From assembly GCA_030427365.1 (NCBI GenBank), contig JAUHWW010000001.1, positions 95,963 to 148,156 of the forward strand: a DNA stretch of 52,194 nt, given 5' to 3'. The position numbers and the translations under genes were made by a program. This document shows positions 23,729-31,707 of the stretch, one piece after another (position 1 is the first letter of the stretch; each line of letters begins with the position of its first letter). Origin of the DNA: a bacterium. GTDB lineage: Bacteria > Patescibacteriota > Saccharimonadia > Saccharimonadales > SZUA-47. Below the pieces are notes generated by a model that did not search any database, was not told the origin of the DNA, and saw only the letters and a program-made list of their open reading frames with translations.

Positions 23729-24953
23729 GCAGCAATTACGCCGCCGCAAATTATTCCAGACAATTGGATTGCTCGTTGTTATCATTACGGCTGCTATTGC
23801 TATTTTCGTCACTATTCAGCTAGTGCGTGGCAATGAGCCGGCAGTTGATAACCAAATTCTGCCAGGAGCAGACCCCCCAACATCGCAGAGTGAGCAGCCT
23901 GTAAGCGGCCAGGTAAATGGCCGATTTTTATTTAGTGGGACAGTTGTCACCGCACGCGCGGTTGAGAACGAGGCGCGCCGCACTGATGGCACAGTCGACT
24001 GGGCACAAGTGTTTAGTCGCTTTGACACGTTCGAGCCAGAAAAGTACTCAGAGTGGTTTGTTGATTATGAATGTCCTGTCACAGAGAACAGTATTCCGTA
24101 TTCAGTCCAGGTAGCGAACACTGTCTTTAACTGTGAGCCAAGTGTATTTGGTGAGGCGAGCAAGTATTTTACCGTCGCAAACATTGCCAACAACCACACG
24201 CGTGATCAGGGTGATGAAGGATTCACTCAGACACGCCAGAATATTATTGACGGCGGTTTGCAGCCGGTCGGTCATTGGGATCCGCGTGAGGTCGAAGATT
24301 CGTGTGAGGTGCTCGGCCTGACCTACACACTGCAGCTTTCTGATGGGCAGACGAGAGACGTTGAATTGCCAATTGCCGCCTGCGCATTTCATCACTTTGA
24401 GAAAGCACCACTTGCTAGCGATTTCACACTTGTCGAGCAGTATGCAGAGGTCATGCCGGTTATCGGCTTGATGCAGGTCGGGGCAGAGTACCAAGCTGAT
24501 CACGATCCGCGGCAGACGGAAGTTGCGCATGCGTTGATTGATCGCGGCGTGGACTTCGTCGTCGGCAACAGCCCGCACTGGGTGCAAGACACCGAGGTGT
24601 ACAAGAATAAATTGATTGTATATTCGACGGGGAACTTCATTTTTGACCAGCTAGACGAGGAAACAAACCGCGGATTAAGCCTAGACGTCAGCATGACGAC
24701 AGCATATAACGAATCCCTCGCTGAATGGATTGGGTTGGCGGAAATCTGCACCCCAGCTGTGCACAGAGATGATTGTTTTGAGCAGGCACAAAACCTCGGT
24801 CTCCAGCGCTACGATTTTGACTATAGTTTTGACATCGTTGGCTCTACTGGTGGGTATCGTGAACTGACCCAAAAAGCCGATCCGGCAACTCAAGCCGCAA
24901 TAGAGCAGCGCGCAAAGTGGGCCGAAACCACAAGCTTATTGACAGAAAGGTAA
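23712..24953 (+). CDS. CapA-family (poly-gamma-glutamate synthesis-like) membrane-anchored protein
   Basis: 413 residues, GTG start inside the end of the preceding gene. One N-terminal membrane anchor (about 15-37), a Pro/Gln linker, then a calcineurin-like CapA/PgsA domain: NGRFLFSGTVVTAR, DYECPVTEN, TVANIANNHTRDQG, VDFVVGNSPHWVQ, IVYSTGNFIFDQ. In this family these residues bind metals; enzymatic function is not settled. Predicted to face outside. The -35 box of the next gene is formed by its last sense codons (TTG ACA). Confidence 0.85.
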   Translation: MFQLNKQQLRRRKLFQTIGLLVVIITAAIAIFVTIQLVRGNEPAVDNQILPGADPPTSQSEQPVSGQVNGRFLFSGTVVTARAVENEARRTDGTVDWAQVFSRFDTFEPEKYSEWFVDYECPVTENSIPYSVQVANTVFNCEPSVFGEASKYFTVANIANNHTRDQGDEGFTQTRQNIIDGGLQPVGHWDPREVEDSCEVLGLTYTLQLSDGQTRDVELPIAACAFHHFEKAPLASDFTLVEQYAEVMPVIGLMQVGAEYQADHDPRQTEVAHALIDRGVDFVVGNSPHWVQDTEVYKNKLIVYSTGNFIFDQLDEETNRGLSLDVSMTTAYNESLAEWIGLAEICTPAVHRDDCFEQAQNLGLQRYDFDYSFDIVGSTGGYRELTQKADPATQAAIEQRAKWAETTSLLTER

Positions 24954-24967
24954 TAAATTGGTATAAT
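24939..24967 (+). promoter_or_regulatory. Consensus promoter with leaderless start
   Basis: TTGACA (24939-24944), 17-base spacer, TATAAT (24962-24967), six bases, ATG 24974. Confidence 0.85.
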
Positions 24968-24973
24968 GTAATT

Positions 24974-25255
24974 ATGACAGTCGAACAAGGTCTAAATCGT
25001 TCAGGAACGCCAGAATCACGACTTGGCGAGCCAGGAGGTGGTAAAACAGGCCTAAAGAAACGCTTAGCAATCCATGCCAGCTTAGTGGTGGGTTATTTAT
25101 TTCCTGAGGTACCCAGTGAAGGAGAAATGGCGGAGTTCGATGCAAACCAAAACGCTGGCGATCCTCTGCCTGTAGTTTACGAAGATGGCTCAACACCTCC
25201 TGGTCCTGCAACGATGAATGATACAACCGTAATCACTCACGAAACCCACAAATAA
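24974..25255 (+). CDS. Small hypothetical protein
   Basis: 93 residues, starting at the ATG after the promoter (MTVEQGLNRSG); the longer in-frame version would run through the promoter and is rejected. Composition is Gly/Pro/Asp-rich, with one modest hydrophobic stretch (LAIHASLVVGYLF, about 31-43) and a probably disordered C-terminal half. No family recognised. The dedicated consensus promoter is the main support. Confidence 0.6.
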   Translation: MTVEQGLNRSGTPESRLGEPGGGKTGLKKRLAIHASLVVGYLFPEVPSEGEMAEFDANQNAGDPLPVVYEDGSTPPGPATMNDTTVITHETHK

Positions 25256-25302
25256 TCACTGCACTTAAATAGGTTATCTAGATGTTATGTATACTGTAGT
25301 CA

Positions 25303-25854
25303 ATGAATAAAAATACTATCCCAACCAAGTTTCTCTGGGTGGATTTAGAAATGACCGGATTGGTTGCCAGCAAGGACGTGATCCTTGAGGTGGCAGCGGA
25401 AGTGACCGATGCGCAGATGGAAACGCTTGATAGCTACGAAGCGAGTATCAAGCATTCACGTGATAAAGTCGCCAAGCTGATGCAAGAAAACACCTGGTGG
25501 AAGGAGTACCCTCAGAATCGTGATGACTTCCTCAAAGGGCTGCCAAGCGGCAAGCCACTCGAAGCAGTTGAAAAAGAGCTGATTGCGATCGTTGAACATC
25601 ATTTCGGCGATGAGCCAGCGATATTAGCAGGGAACTCCATTCACTCCGACCGAGCATTTATCAAACAATGGATGCCTGAGCTTGATTTGCGGCTGCACTA
25701 TCGTATGCTCGACGTCAGCTCATGGAAAGTGGTAGTGCAGGCGATGCACGGCGAGGTATTTGAAAAGCCAGAAGTCCACCGCGCCTATGAAGACATTCAG
25801 GCCTCAATAGCCGAACTCCAACACTACTTAGAGTATTTGAAGGGACGCGAGTGA
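25303..25854 (+). CDS. orn: Oligoribonuclease
   Basis: 183 residues. A DEDDh 3'-5' exonuclease that degrades di- to pentanucleotides, the last step of RNA turnover and of linearised cyclic-di-GMP (pGpG). Catalytic residues D14 and E16 (WVDLEMTGL), D116 (SIHSDRAFI), H159 and D164 (HRAYEDI) are all present. ATG seven bases after TATACT (25290-25295), leaderless. A GTGA overlap couples it to the next gene. Confidence 0.97.
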   Translation: MNKNTIPTKFLWVDLEMTGLVASKDVILEVAAEVTDAQMETLDSYEASIKHSRDKVAKLMQENTWWKEYPQNRDDFLKGLPSGKPLEAVEKELIAIVEHHFGDEPAILAGNSIHSDRAFIKQWMPELDLRLHYRMLDVSSWKVVVQAMHGEVFEKPEVHRAYEDIQASIAELQHYLEYLKGRE

Positions 25855-26207
25855 CTCGAAAAGAAGTTGAAGAACTCATCATGGCAATGCCGAACGCAAG
25901 ACTAGATTATCCGTTTGGTGAAGAAGTGGCCGTTTACAAAGCGCCAGTCGGCGAAGACGAAAAAATGTTTGCGCTTGTTCAAGAGAAGGGTGATCCAGTC
26001 CGACTCAGCCTCAAATGCGATCCGCAGCTCGCGAAGTTGCTACGTGAACGTTACGAGTCAGTACTTGAGGGCTATCATCTGAACAAAAAACATTGGAACA
26101 CCATTTTGCTCACGGGCCAACTCACTAATGATGAAATCAAAGATCTCATTGTTCATAGCTACAACCTCGTTCTTGGTTCTTCTGACGCAACCCCCCAGTT
26201 CGAATAG
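25851..26207 (+). CDS. MmcQ/YjbR-family (DUF419) protein
   Basis: 118 residues, GTG start overlapping the orn stop. The family pattern is clear: RLDYPFGEEVAVYKAP, MFALV, LSLKCDP, and KKHWNTILL followed by a tail helix. The fold is CyaY-like and often called DNA-binding, but its function is unproven. The last 23 codons are repeated in diverged form 153 bp downstream (26290-26360), so the gene's 3' end appears to have been replaced by an insertion. Confidence 0.85.
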   Translation: MTRKEVEELIMAMPNARLDYPFGEEVAVYKAPVGEDEKMFALVQEKGDPVRLSLKCDPQLAKLLRERYESVLEGYHLNKKHWNTILLTGQLTNDEIKDLIVHSYNLVLGSSDATPQFE

Positions 26208-26209
26208 CA

Positions 26210-26287
26210 GCAAGGGGTGAGCAGCCAAAGAAGCGGCTTTTGCCGACTTCGTTGCGCGATGAGAGGGGATGCGCTCCTCTCATAGAT
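26210..26287 (+). repeat. Structured repeat, copy A
   Basis: A 78-base element beginning just after the stop of the YjbR-family gene. It starts GCAAGGGGTGAG, then has hairpin GAAG-CGGC-TTTT-GCCG-A-CTTC with a bulged A (26230-26250), the linker GTTGCGCG, and hairpin ATGAGAGGGG/CTCCTCTCAT (26259-26283). There is no T-run, so it is not a simple terminator. Copy B at 50499-50575 is about 80% identical by hand alignment and keeps both hairpins through compensatory changes. Confidence 0.75.
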
Positions 26288-26360
26288 GGTCAAAGACCTC
26301 ATAGTCCATAGCTACAACCTCGTTCTTGGGAGCGACATCGCAACACCTGACTTTAGTTAG
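26286..26360 (+). pseudogene. Orphan 3' end of the YjbR-family gene
   Basis: Reads M-VKDLIVHSYNLVLGSDIAT-PDFS-stop in one frame. It matches the real gene's end IKDLIVHSYNLVLGSSDATPQFE, mostly with third-position differences. This is the likely original 3' end left behind when a segment carrying the structured repeat and a new 3' end was inserted, or else a tandem-duplication remnant. Confidence 0.6.
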
Positions 26361-26361
26361 C

Positions 26362-26946
26362 CTATTCGACCCCAGCTATCACTCGTATGCTTGCGAGTGC
26401 AGAGGCATACAAATCAGTCTCTGATTGAGAATTCGTCGCGTTTCGGGCGTCTGTGAGTGCTTCGATGTAGCGATTAACTGCTGCAGTGACGTTTTCTTCC
26501 AGCACTTTATCTAGTTCACGGTCGGCAATGGCCTGCTCGATTTCCGCATCAATGTCGCTGTCTCTTTGCGCACGTCGATCAACAGTTTCTATCGTGTAGT
26601 CCTTCTGCGTTGCAATGCCGTTCGCTTCCCGTAAATCACTTACGACGACCGCATGTATCGTCTGCAGACGTTGTTTGAGCTGGAGGTCATCGACATCATC
26701 TAGACCAAGCTCAATGACTCGCGATACCTCTGTCTGGTGAGCAATGACACGTACTAATGCGTCGCGGTTGCCGCCACTCGAACTGCCAAATAGAAGAGAA
26801 ATGATAATGATAATGAGTAAGACAACAACAGCAAACATACCGACTATCGCTAGCAGTTTTTTTGGACTAGAAAGAGCCGGGCCGGTAGGCTGCTTCGGCT
26901 GATTGTTCATTATGAAGTCAAAATCACTAGGTTGATGTGGTTGCAT
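26362..26946 (-). CDS. Single-pass membrane protein, unknown function
   Basis: 194 residues. A short cytoplasmic Pro/Gln-rich N terminus, one membrane helix (about 30-52), and an extracytoplasmic helical domain rich in Asp/Glu/Gln (HQTEVSRVIELGLDDVDD to the end). No family or catalytic motif recognised. The ATG follows TACAAT by seven bases on the minus strand. Its stop abuts the orphan 3' end at 26360. Confidence 0.7.
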   Translation of the reverse strand: MQPHQPSDFDFIMNNQPKQPTGPALSSPKKLLAIVGMFAVVVLLIIIIISLLFGSSSGGNRDALVRVIAHQTEVSRVIELGLDDVDDLQLKQRLQTIHAVVVSDLREANGIATQKDYTIETVDRRAQRDSDIDAEIEQAIADRELDKVLEENVTAAVNRYIEALTDARNATNSQSETDLYASALASIRVIAGVE

Positions 26947-27015
26947 AAGCAGTATTGTAGCATTTATTTAGGGGTTAGTATGAAGCACTGCAGTTCGTTA
27001 TTTAGACAGATCGTA

Positions 27016-27062
27016 AGTATGTAGTGCTAGCGCTTGCTACTACTTACTGCCTGCTACATACT
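27016..27062. promoter_or_regulatory. Inverted repeat over the dnaG promoter
   Basis: AGTATGTAG (27016-27024) and its exact complement CTACATACT (27054-27062); an inner GTAGT/ACTAC pair strengthens the dyad. The right arm overlaps the probable -10 TACTAT (27059-27064), eight bases before the dnaG ATG. Possible operator for the dnaG-rpoD unit. Confidence 0.4.
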
Positions 27063-27072
27063 ATCTACTAAC

Positions 27073-28800
27073 ATGAGTGATGCGGTTGCAGATATTAAAG
27101 ATCGGTTGAACATTGAAGATGTTGTTTCTGAGTACGTTGAGCTGAAGCGATCTGGCCGTAACTTCAAGGGCCTTAGTCCATTTACCAATGAAAAATCACC
27201 AAGTTTTATGGTCAGTCCAGAAAAACAAATCTGGCACGATTTCTCGAGCGGACAGGGCGGCGACATCTTTAGTTTTATCCAAGCGGTTGAGGGCGTCGAC
27301 TTTAAAGGTGCACTTGAACAGCTGGCGCGTAAAGCGGGTATTGATTTAGCCGACTATCGGACAAATGTTAGCTCGCAGAGCAAGTCGAACGCCAAGGCAA
27401 AGGAGCGATTGTTCCAAGCGGTCGAAGACGCTGCCACCTTTTATCAAAAGGAGCTGCTCAAACACACACCGCCGCTGAAGTACCTTCGCGAAACACGCGG
27501 CTACGAAAAGCAAACCATTCTCGATTTTCGCTTTGGCTACTCACCAGAAAAAGGCGACGCGCTGACGCAGGCCTTGCTGAAGAAATATGATATGAACGAG
27601 CTAAAAAAGGTCGGGCTGTCTGGCGAGCGTAATGGCCGCAGCTACGACATGTTCCGTGGCCGCATCATGATCCCACTGCGCGATAGTCAGGGCAGGCCGG
27701 TTGGGTTTACCGCACGACTTCTGAAAAAGGATCCCGACGCCCCGAAATACATCAACACACCAGCAACGATGCTGTACGACAAGGGTCGTCAGCTCTATGG
27801 GTTCTCACAGGCGAAAGATGCGATTCGCAAAAGCGGGTTCGTGGTTGTCGTCGAAGGGAATCTGGACGTCGTTGCCAGTCATCAAGCGGGCGTCAAAAAC
27901 GTCGTTGCTAGCGCGGGCACGGCCTTAACGCAGTTCCACCTGAAAGAGCTACAGCGCTTTACCGGTGATGTACGGGTTGCCTTTGATGAGGATAACGCCG
28001 GCCAAGCAGCCGTCGAGCGGACGATTCCACTCGCGCAGGAATTGGGCCTGGAAATGAGCGTGATTAGCTTGCCAAGCGGCAAAGATCCTGACGAACTTAT
28101 TAAAGAGAATCCGAAGGCCTGGCAAAAGGCAATCGAGCAATACACGTACATGGTGGATTGGCTCATCAACCGCATAGCGGGGGAGCTCGATATGACGAGC
28201 GCCCAGGGCAAACGGCAATTTACCAGCAAAGTATTCGGCGTTATTCGTCAGCTGAAAGATCCGGTAGAAATGGAGCATTACGTTGGCAAGGTCGCGGAGC
28301 GCACCGGTGTCAGTGTAGAGACGGTCAAGGCAAAGCTCGACAGCCAGTCAGCAGTGACGAGGCGGCTAAAACAGGTAAAATCCGCGCCACATGACGACCA
28401 AGACAAAGAACAGCGCGTGCGTGAACAACACTTGCTTGCAATTGCCGTGCAGCGTTCGGATATTGCCGTGCAGCTGCAAAAAGTGCCACTCGATGTGTTC
28501 AGCGACGACGCACAAGACTTGGCGCGCAGTCTGCAAGAGCATCCAGGCGTAACGCCAGCCAAAGACGACTATGTTACAATGTTGTCACTTCTTTTTGAGG
28601 AATTCTACCAGTCTGCGGACACGGGTGAGCTTGCCTACCAGGCAAATCAGCTCCTCTCTCGCCTGGTAAAGACATATGCGAACAACAAAAAACAATCACT
28701 GATCGCCGACATGGAATCAGCGAATGACTCGACACAAAAGACACTCTTAACAGCGGTAAAACAATTGGACGATTTAGCCAAGCAGTTCGCCGCGCACTAA
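27073..28800 (+). CDS. dnaG: DNA primase lacking zinc ligands
   Basis: 575 residues from MSDAVADIK; the 13-codon upstream extension is rejected. Synthesises RNA primers for replication. The N-terminal CHC2 domain aligns with DnaG ([36 protein letters not shown]), but the four zinc ligands Cys-His-Cys-Cys are replaced by S35, T38, D56 and S59 in exactly the normal spacing. The TOPRIM core is intact ([19 protein letters not shown]). The C-terminal helicase-binding region is present but divergent. Followed 25 bp later by rpoD, as in the classical macromolecular-synthesis operon, but without a visible rpsU. Confidence 0.95.
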   Translation: MSDAVADIKDRLNIEDVVSEYVELKRSGRNFKGLSPFTNEKSPSFMVSPEKQIWHDFSSGQGGDIFSFIQAVEGVDFKGALEQLARKAGIDLADYRTNVSSQSKSNAKAKERLFQAVEDAATFYQKELLKHTPPLKYLRETRGYEKQTILDFRFGYSPEKGDALTQALLKKYDMNELKKVGLSGERNGRSYDMFRGRIMIPLRDSQGRPVGFTARLLKKDPDAPKYINTPATMLYDKGRQLYGFSQAKDAIRKSGFVVVVEGNLDVVASHQAGVKNVVASAGTALTQFHLKELQRFTGDVRVAFDEDNAGQAAVERTIPLAQELGLEMSVISLPSGKDPDELIKENPKAWQKAIEQYTYMVDWLINRIAGELDMTSAQGKRQFTSKVFGVIRQLKDPVEMEHYVGKVAERTGVSVETVKAKLDSQSAVTRRLKQVKSAPHDDQDKEQRVREQHLLAIAVQRSDIAVQLQKVPLDVFSDDAQDLARSLQEHPGVTPAKDDYVTMLSLLFEEFYQSADTGELAYQANQLLSRLVKTYANNKKQSLIADMESANDSTQKTLLTAVKQLDDLAKQFAAH

Positions 28801-28825
28801 ACGACTACAATCAAGGAGATTTGAA

Positions 28826-30013
28826 TTGGCAGAACTCAAGCAACGTAAAGTAAGCACCCGAGAAACAGCAAAACAACGTAAGAAAAAGCAGACTGCTCGC
28901 AAGACGAATGATATGTCATTGCACAAGCTTGCTGACGAGGCAAAGAAGCTGCAGGCAAAAGCGGTCAAAGACGGTGAAATTGATTATAAAGATATCATCA
29001 AAGTCATCCCTGAGAAGCCAGAAAACCTCGAGCTGCTCGACAAGCTCTACAACGACCTTGCCGAAGAAGGCGTCGACGTTACCGGGCAGGCTGAGCCAAG
29101 TCCGGAAATGTTTTCTGGTGAGTGGGCCGAGGAAGAAGAGGGAGATTCAAAGCCAGAAGAGGACCAGAAGTATCTCGATGACGTGGCTGACGATTCAGTA
29201 CGATTATATTTGCGTGAAATTGGTAAAATCCCACTTTTGACTGCCGAGGAAGAACTTGCGCTCGCGCAAAAAGTTGTGGCTGGTGACAAGCGTGCCAAAG
29301 ACCAAATGGCGGAGGCGAACATGCGCCTTGTCGTATCGATTGCGAAGCGCTATGTTGGCCGCGGCCTCGACCTTCTTGACCTTATCCAAGAGGGAAACAC
29401 TGGCTTGCTTCGTGCGGTTGAGAAGTTTGATCCGGACAAAGGGTTCAAATTCTCTACTTACGCGACATGGTGGATTCGCCAGGCGATTACTCGTGCGATT
29501 GCTGACCAAGCCCGCACGATCCGTATTCCGGTGCACATGGTGGAAACTATCAACAAACTGCTCCGAACGCAGCGCCGTTTGACCCAGGAAATGAACCGCG
29601 AGCCGACCAACGAAGAAATCGCCAAAGAAATGGAGATGGACGTTGAGAAGGTCGAGCACATCATGAAGATCAAGCAAGATATTAGCTCACTCGATGCGAG
29701 TGTTCGTGATGACGAAGAAGATTCAGTGCTCGGTGATTTCATTGAGGACGAAGATACCGTCACGCCGGAAGAATCTGCGACCGGTCAGCTACTGAAAGAG
29801 CAGGTGAAGGGGCTCCTAGGGTCGCTTAGCGAGCGCGAGCAAAAGATTTTACGTCTGCGCTTTGGCCTGGAGGACGGCAAGAACCACACATTAGAAGAAG
29901 TTGGACAAGAATTCAGCGTCACTCGTGAGCGTATTCGTCAGATTGAGGCGAAGGCACTTGCGAAGCTGAAGAAGCACAAAGATTCCAAGAAATTGATGGA
30001 TTACCTCAAATAA
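28826..30013 (+). CDS. rpoD: RNA polymerase primary sigma factor
   Basis: 395 residues with a TTG start and AAGGAG SD (28813-28818). A Lys/Arg-rich N terminus replaces region 1.1. Then come region 1.2 ([16 protein letters not shown]), 2.1-2.4 ([28 protein letters not shown]), region 3 ([15 protein letters not shown]) and 4.2 ([15 protein letters not shown]). Region 2.4 fits recognition of the TATAAT-like -10 boxes found before most genes in this window. Housekeeping sigma-70, cotranscribed with dnaG. Certain. Confidence 0.97.
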   Translation: MAELKQRKVSTRETAKQRKKKQTARKTNDMSLHKLADEAKKLQAKAVKDGEIDYKDIIKVIPEKPENLELLDKLYNDLAEEGVDVTGQAEPSPEMFSGEWAEEEEGDSKPEEDQKYLDDVADDSVRLYLREIGKIPLLTAEEELALAQKVVAGDKRAKDQMAEANMRLVVSIAKRYVGRGLDLLDLIQEGNTGLLRAVEKFDPDKGFKFSTYATWWIRQAITRAIADQARTIRIPVHMVETINKLLRTQRRLTQEMNREPTNEEIAKEMEMDVEKVEHIMKIKQDISSLDASVRDDEEDSVLGDFIEDEDTVTPEESATGQLLKEQVKGLLGSLSEREQKILRLRFGLEDGKNHTLEEVGQEFSVTRERIRQIEAKALAKLKKHKDSKKLMDYLK

Positions 30014-30109
30014 TTTAGTAATATGCTCTGTTTCGGCAGACGCACGACCAAGATTTTGACTTGGCAAAACCCTGGACAAAATCAACTCGCGGTTCAAAAA
30101 AACAGCTTA

Positions 30110-30225
30110 TCCAAAGCAAAGAAAAACGCCGCGCGGCAGAACGCCCAAGGCGCCGAAAATAGCTTCAGAGTTACTTATTTTCGGTTTCGGCTGCCGCTTG
30201 ATTCGTCGTTTTTCTCCGCTTTGGA
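30110..30225 (+). repeat. Large inverted repeat downstream of rpoD
   Basis: TCCAAAGC and GAAAAACG in the left arm (30110-30128) pair with CGTTTTTC and GCTTTGGA in the right arm (30208-30225), with mismatches between them. GCGGCAG pairs with CTGCCGC, and CCGAAAATA (30153-30161) with TATTTTCGG (30176-30184), around a 14-base loop. One ~116-base imperfect hairpin results. No ORF. It could be a long-hairpin RNA such as a 6S-type RNA, a MITE-like element, or an unusual rpoD 3' end. The rest of 30014-30295 shows nothing beyond a GATTTTG/CAAAATC dyad at 30051-30083. Confidence 0.5.
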
Positions 30226-30295
30226 AAGAGTTTTCTGAAAGCGAGGGTAACTACAGGCGCTGCGAAAGCTGTTTATCTACTGTAAACTGGTAGAC

Positions 30296-31096
30296 ATGAG
30301 TGATTTTATTGAGTACAGCCCGCCAAAAGCGACTGCTGATGAAGCTGCCAAAAAAGCCATTGCTGCGCTTGAAGACGTCGAAAAACTCGGAGGAGACAGC
30401 CTTTACTACTGCGTGCAAGCTTCAAATATTTTGGCGCTTGCTGGGCTACGCACTATTAGTCCGTATAACGAATTCGCCGAAGATTTTTCCGATGAAAAGA
30501 TAACTCAGCTTGATGAGGCGCTGCAGAAGCACGGCGTCAGAATTATGGAGCAGGATGATTACGGTTATTCTGAGAGTAAGGATTTCTGCCTTATGAACAT
30601 AGATGCGCTGCAAGCGAGTTCGGAGGTTTATCCTATTCTGAAAAAGGTAATTGCCCCGCCACCGAATGTTGCGTGGTCTCTTTATAAGGACTGGATTCAT
30701 CTTCTTTGGTCGTTTTTTGCCGGCGAGATGAACCAGGATGAGGGTGTTTTGCCAAAGAAATGGCTGGCTGACTGGTGGTCGCCACACACGATATCGTTTG
30801 GAATGATGCTCGGGTATCCTGGTATTGCTCTCGAGGACGGCTGTGAGCGCGGTATTGGCACGCTTGATCGCGAGTCTGATATGGATTGGGCGGACGTCGA
30901 GATAATAAATAATGATCGGTATGATGGGACAGATGTTGGGTACGCTGTGAGCAAAGAACACACGAACCACCCCGAGATCAAACAGCACGCCGAGCTCTGG
31001 AGACAAACACTTGATAAAGTATATGCAGCGTTCAGCGATGAAAGACTCACGGCGGCGGCTGGCTTTACGGAAGAAAAAGAAAAGGCAAAAAAATGA
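30296..31096 (+). CDS. Hypothetical protein
   Basis: 266 residues, soluble, acidic. Helical N-terminal half (DEAAKKAIAALEDVEKLGG), an aromatic middle (VAWSLYKDWIHLLWSFFAG) and a segment GMMLGYPGIALEDGCERGIG. No recognised family, membrane helix or catalytic motif. The ATG follows TAAACT by seven bases, leaderless. ATGA overlap couples it to the P-loop kinase gene, so the two probably act together. Confidence 0.75.
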   Translation: MSDFIEYSPPKATADEAAKKAIAALEDVEKLGGDSLYYCVQASNILALAGLRTISPYNEFAEDFSDEKITQLDEALQKHGVRIMEQDDYGYSESKDFCLMNIDALQASSEVYPILKKVIAPPPNVAWSLYKDWIHLLWSFFAGEMNQDEGVLPKKWLADWWSPHTISFGMMLGYPGIALEDGCERGIGTLDRESDMDWADVEIINNDRYDGTDVGYAVSKEHTNHPEIKQHAELWRQTLDKVYAAFSDERLTAAAGFTEEKEKAKK

Positions 31097-31668
31097 AACT
31101 ATTTGGTATCGCAGGCACGGCAGGGAGCGGGAAGGACACCGTAGCAGATATTATTGCCGAGGTGTTTGATATGCACCAGTTCAGCACCAGCGACTATGTA
31201 CGTGCGGTGACGCGCTATATTTTTGATCTCGAGCCGGATGCTTCGCCGATTCGTGATCAACTGTTTGAAGTCGCGACTGAGCTGCGCAAACTCAATCCAG
31301 CCAGCACGGTGAACATGGGAATTGTTCAAGCGCGAGAACGGGATTTTGGTAAGCAACTTATTACTGGTCTGCGTTCCGTCGGCGAAGCTGCTGCAATTCG
31401 CGAGCAGGGTGGCATTATCATCGGTGTTGATGCAGCTCCAGAAATTCGTCATGAACGAATAAAAGCCCGCGCTCGCGATGCCGAAAGCGAACGAAATTAC
31501 GAAGAGTTCTTGCATCAGGACGAGCATGAGAACGAAGGAGTCGGCGAAGGAGACATGCGTGGTATCAAGTACGTCATCGAGGATGCCGACATTATTATTG
31601 AGAACAACGGCACGCTTGATGAGTTGCGCGAGCAAATCACCGCCAAACTCGCCCAACACCTTTCATAG
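31093..31668 (+). CDS. P-loop nucleotide kinase-like protein
   Basis: 191 residues. Walker A GTAGSGKDT (8-16), a short LID-like region with paired Arg (RHERIKARARD) and a C-terminal ENNGTLDELREQI segment, as in dephospho-CoA kinase, cytidylate kinase and related NMP kinases. The substrate-binding region does not let me choose among them. Cytosolic. Second gene of a two-gene unit. Confidence 0.75.
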   Translation: MKLFGIAGTAGSGKDTVADIIAEVFDMHQFSTSDYVRAVTRYIFDLEPDASPIRDQLFEVATELRKLNPASTVNMGIVQARERDFGKQLITGLRSVGEAAAIREQGGIIIGVDAAPEIRHERIKARARDAESERNYEEFLHQDEHENEGVGEGDMRGIKYVIEDADIIIENNGTLDELREQITAKLAQHLS

Positions 31669-31670
31669 CA

Positions 31671-31699
31671 TTGACTTAATATTGAAAATTTGATATAAT
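31671..31699 (+). promoter_or_regulatory. Near-consensus promoter with leaderless start
   Basis: TTGACT (31671-31676), 17-base spacer, TATAAT (31694-31699), eight bases, ATG 31708. It starts three bases after the stop of the kinase gene. Confidence 0.8.
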
Positions 31700-31707
31700 A
31701 AATAAAT

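Noticed and set aside
24917-24973. N-terminal extension of the 93-residue protein
   Set aside because: It would translate through the TTGACA-17-TATAAT promoter and the end of the CapA-like gene; the ATG at 24974 directly follows the promoter.
26259-26283. Intrinsic terminator reading of the ATGAGAGGGG hairpin
   Set aside because: No T-run follows in either copy and the element has a second conserved hairpin, so it is listed as a structured repeat.
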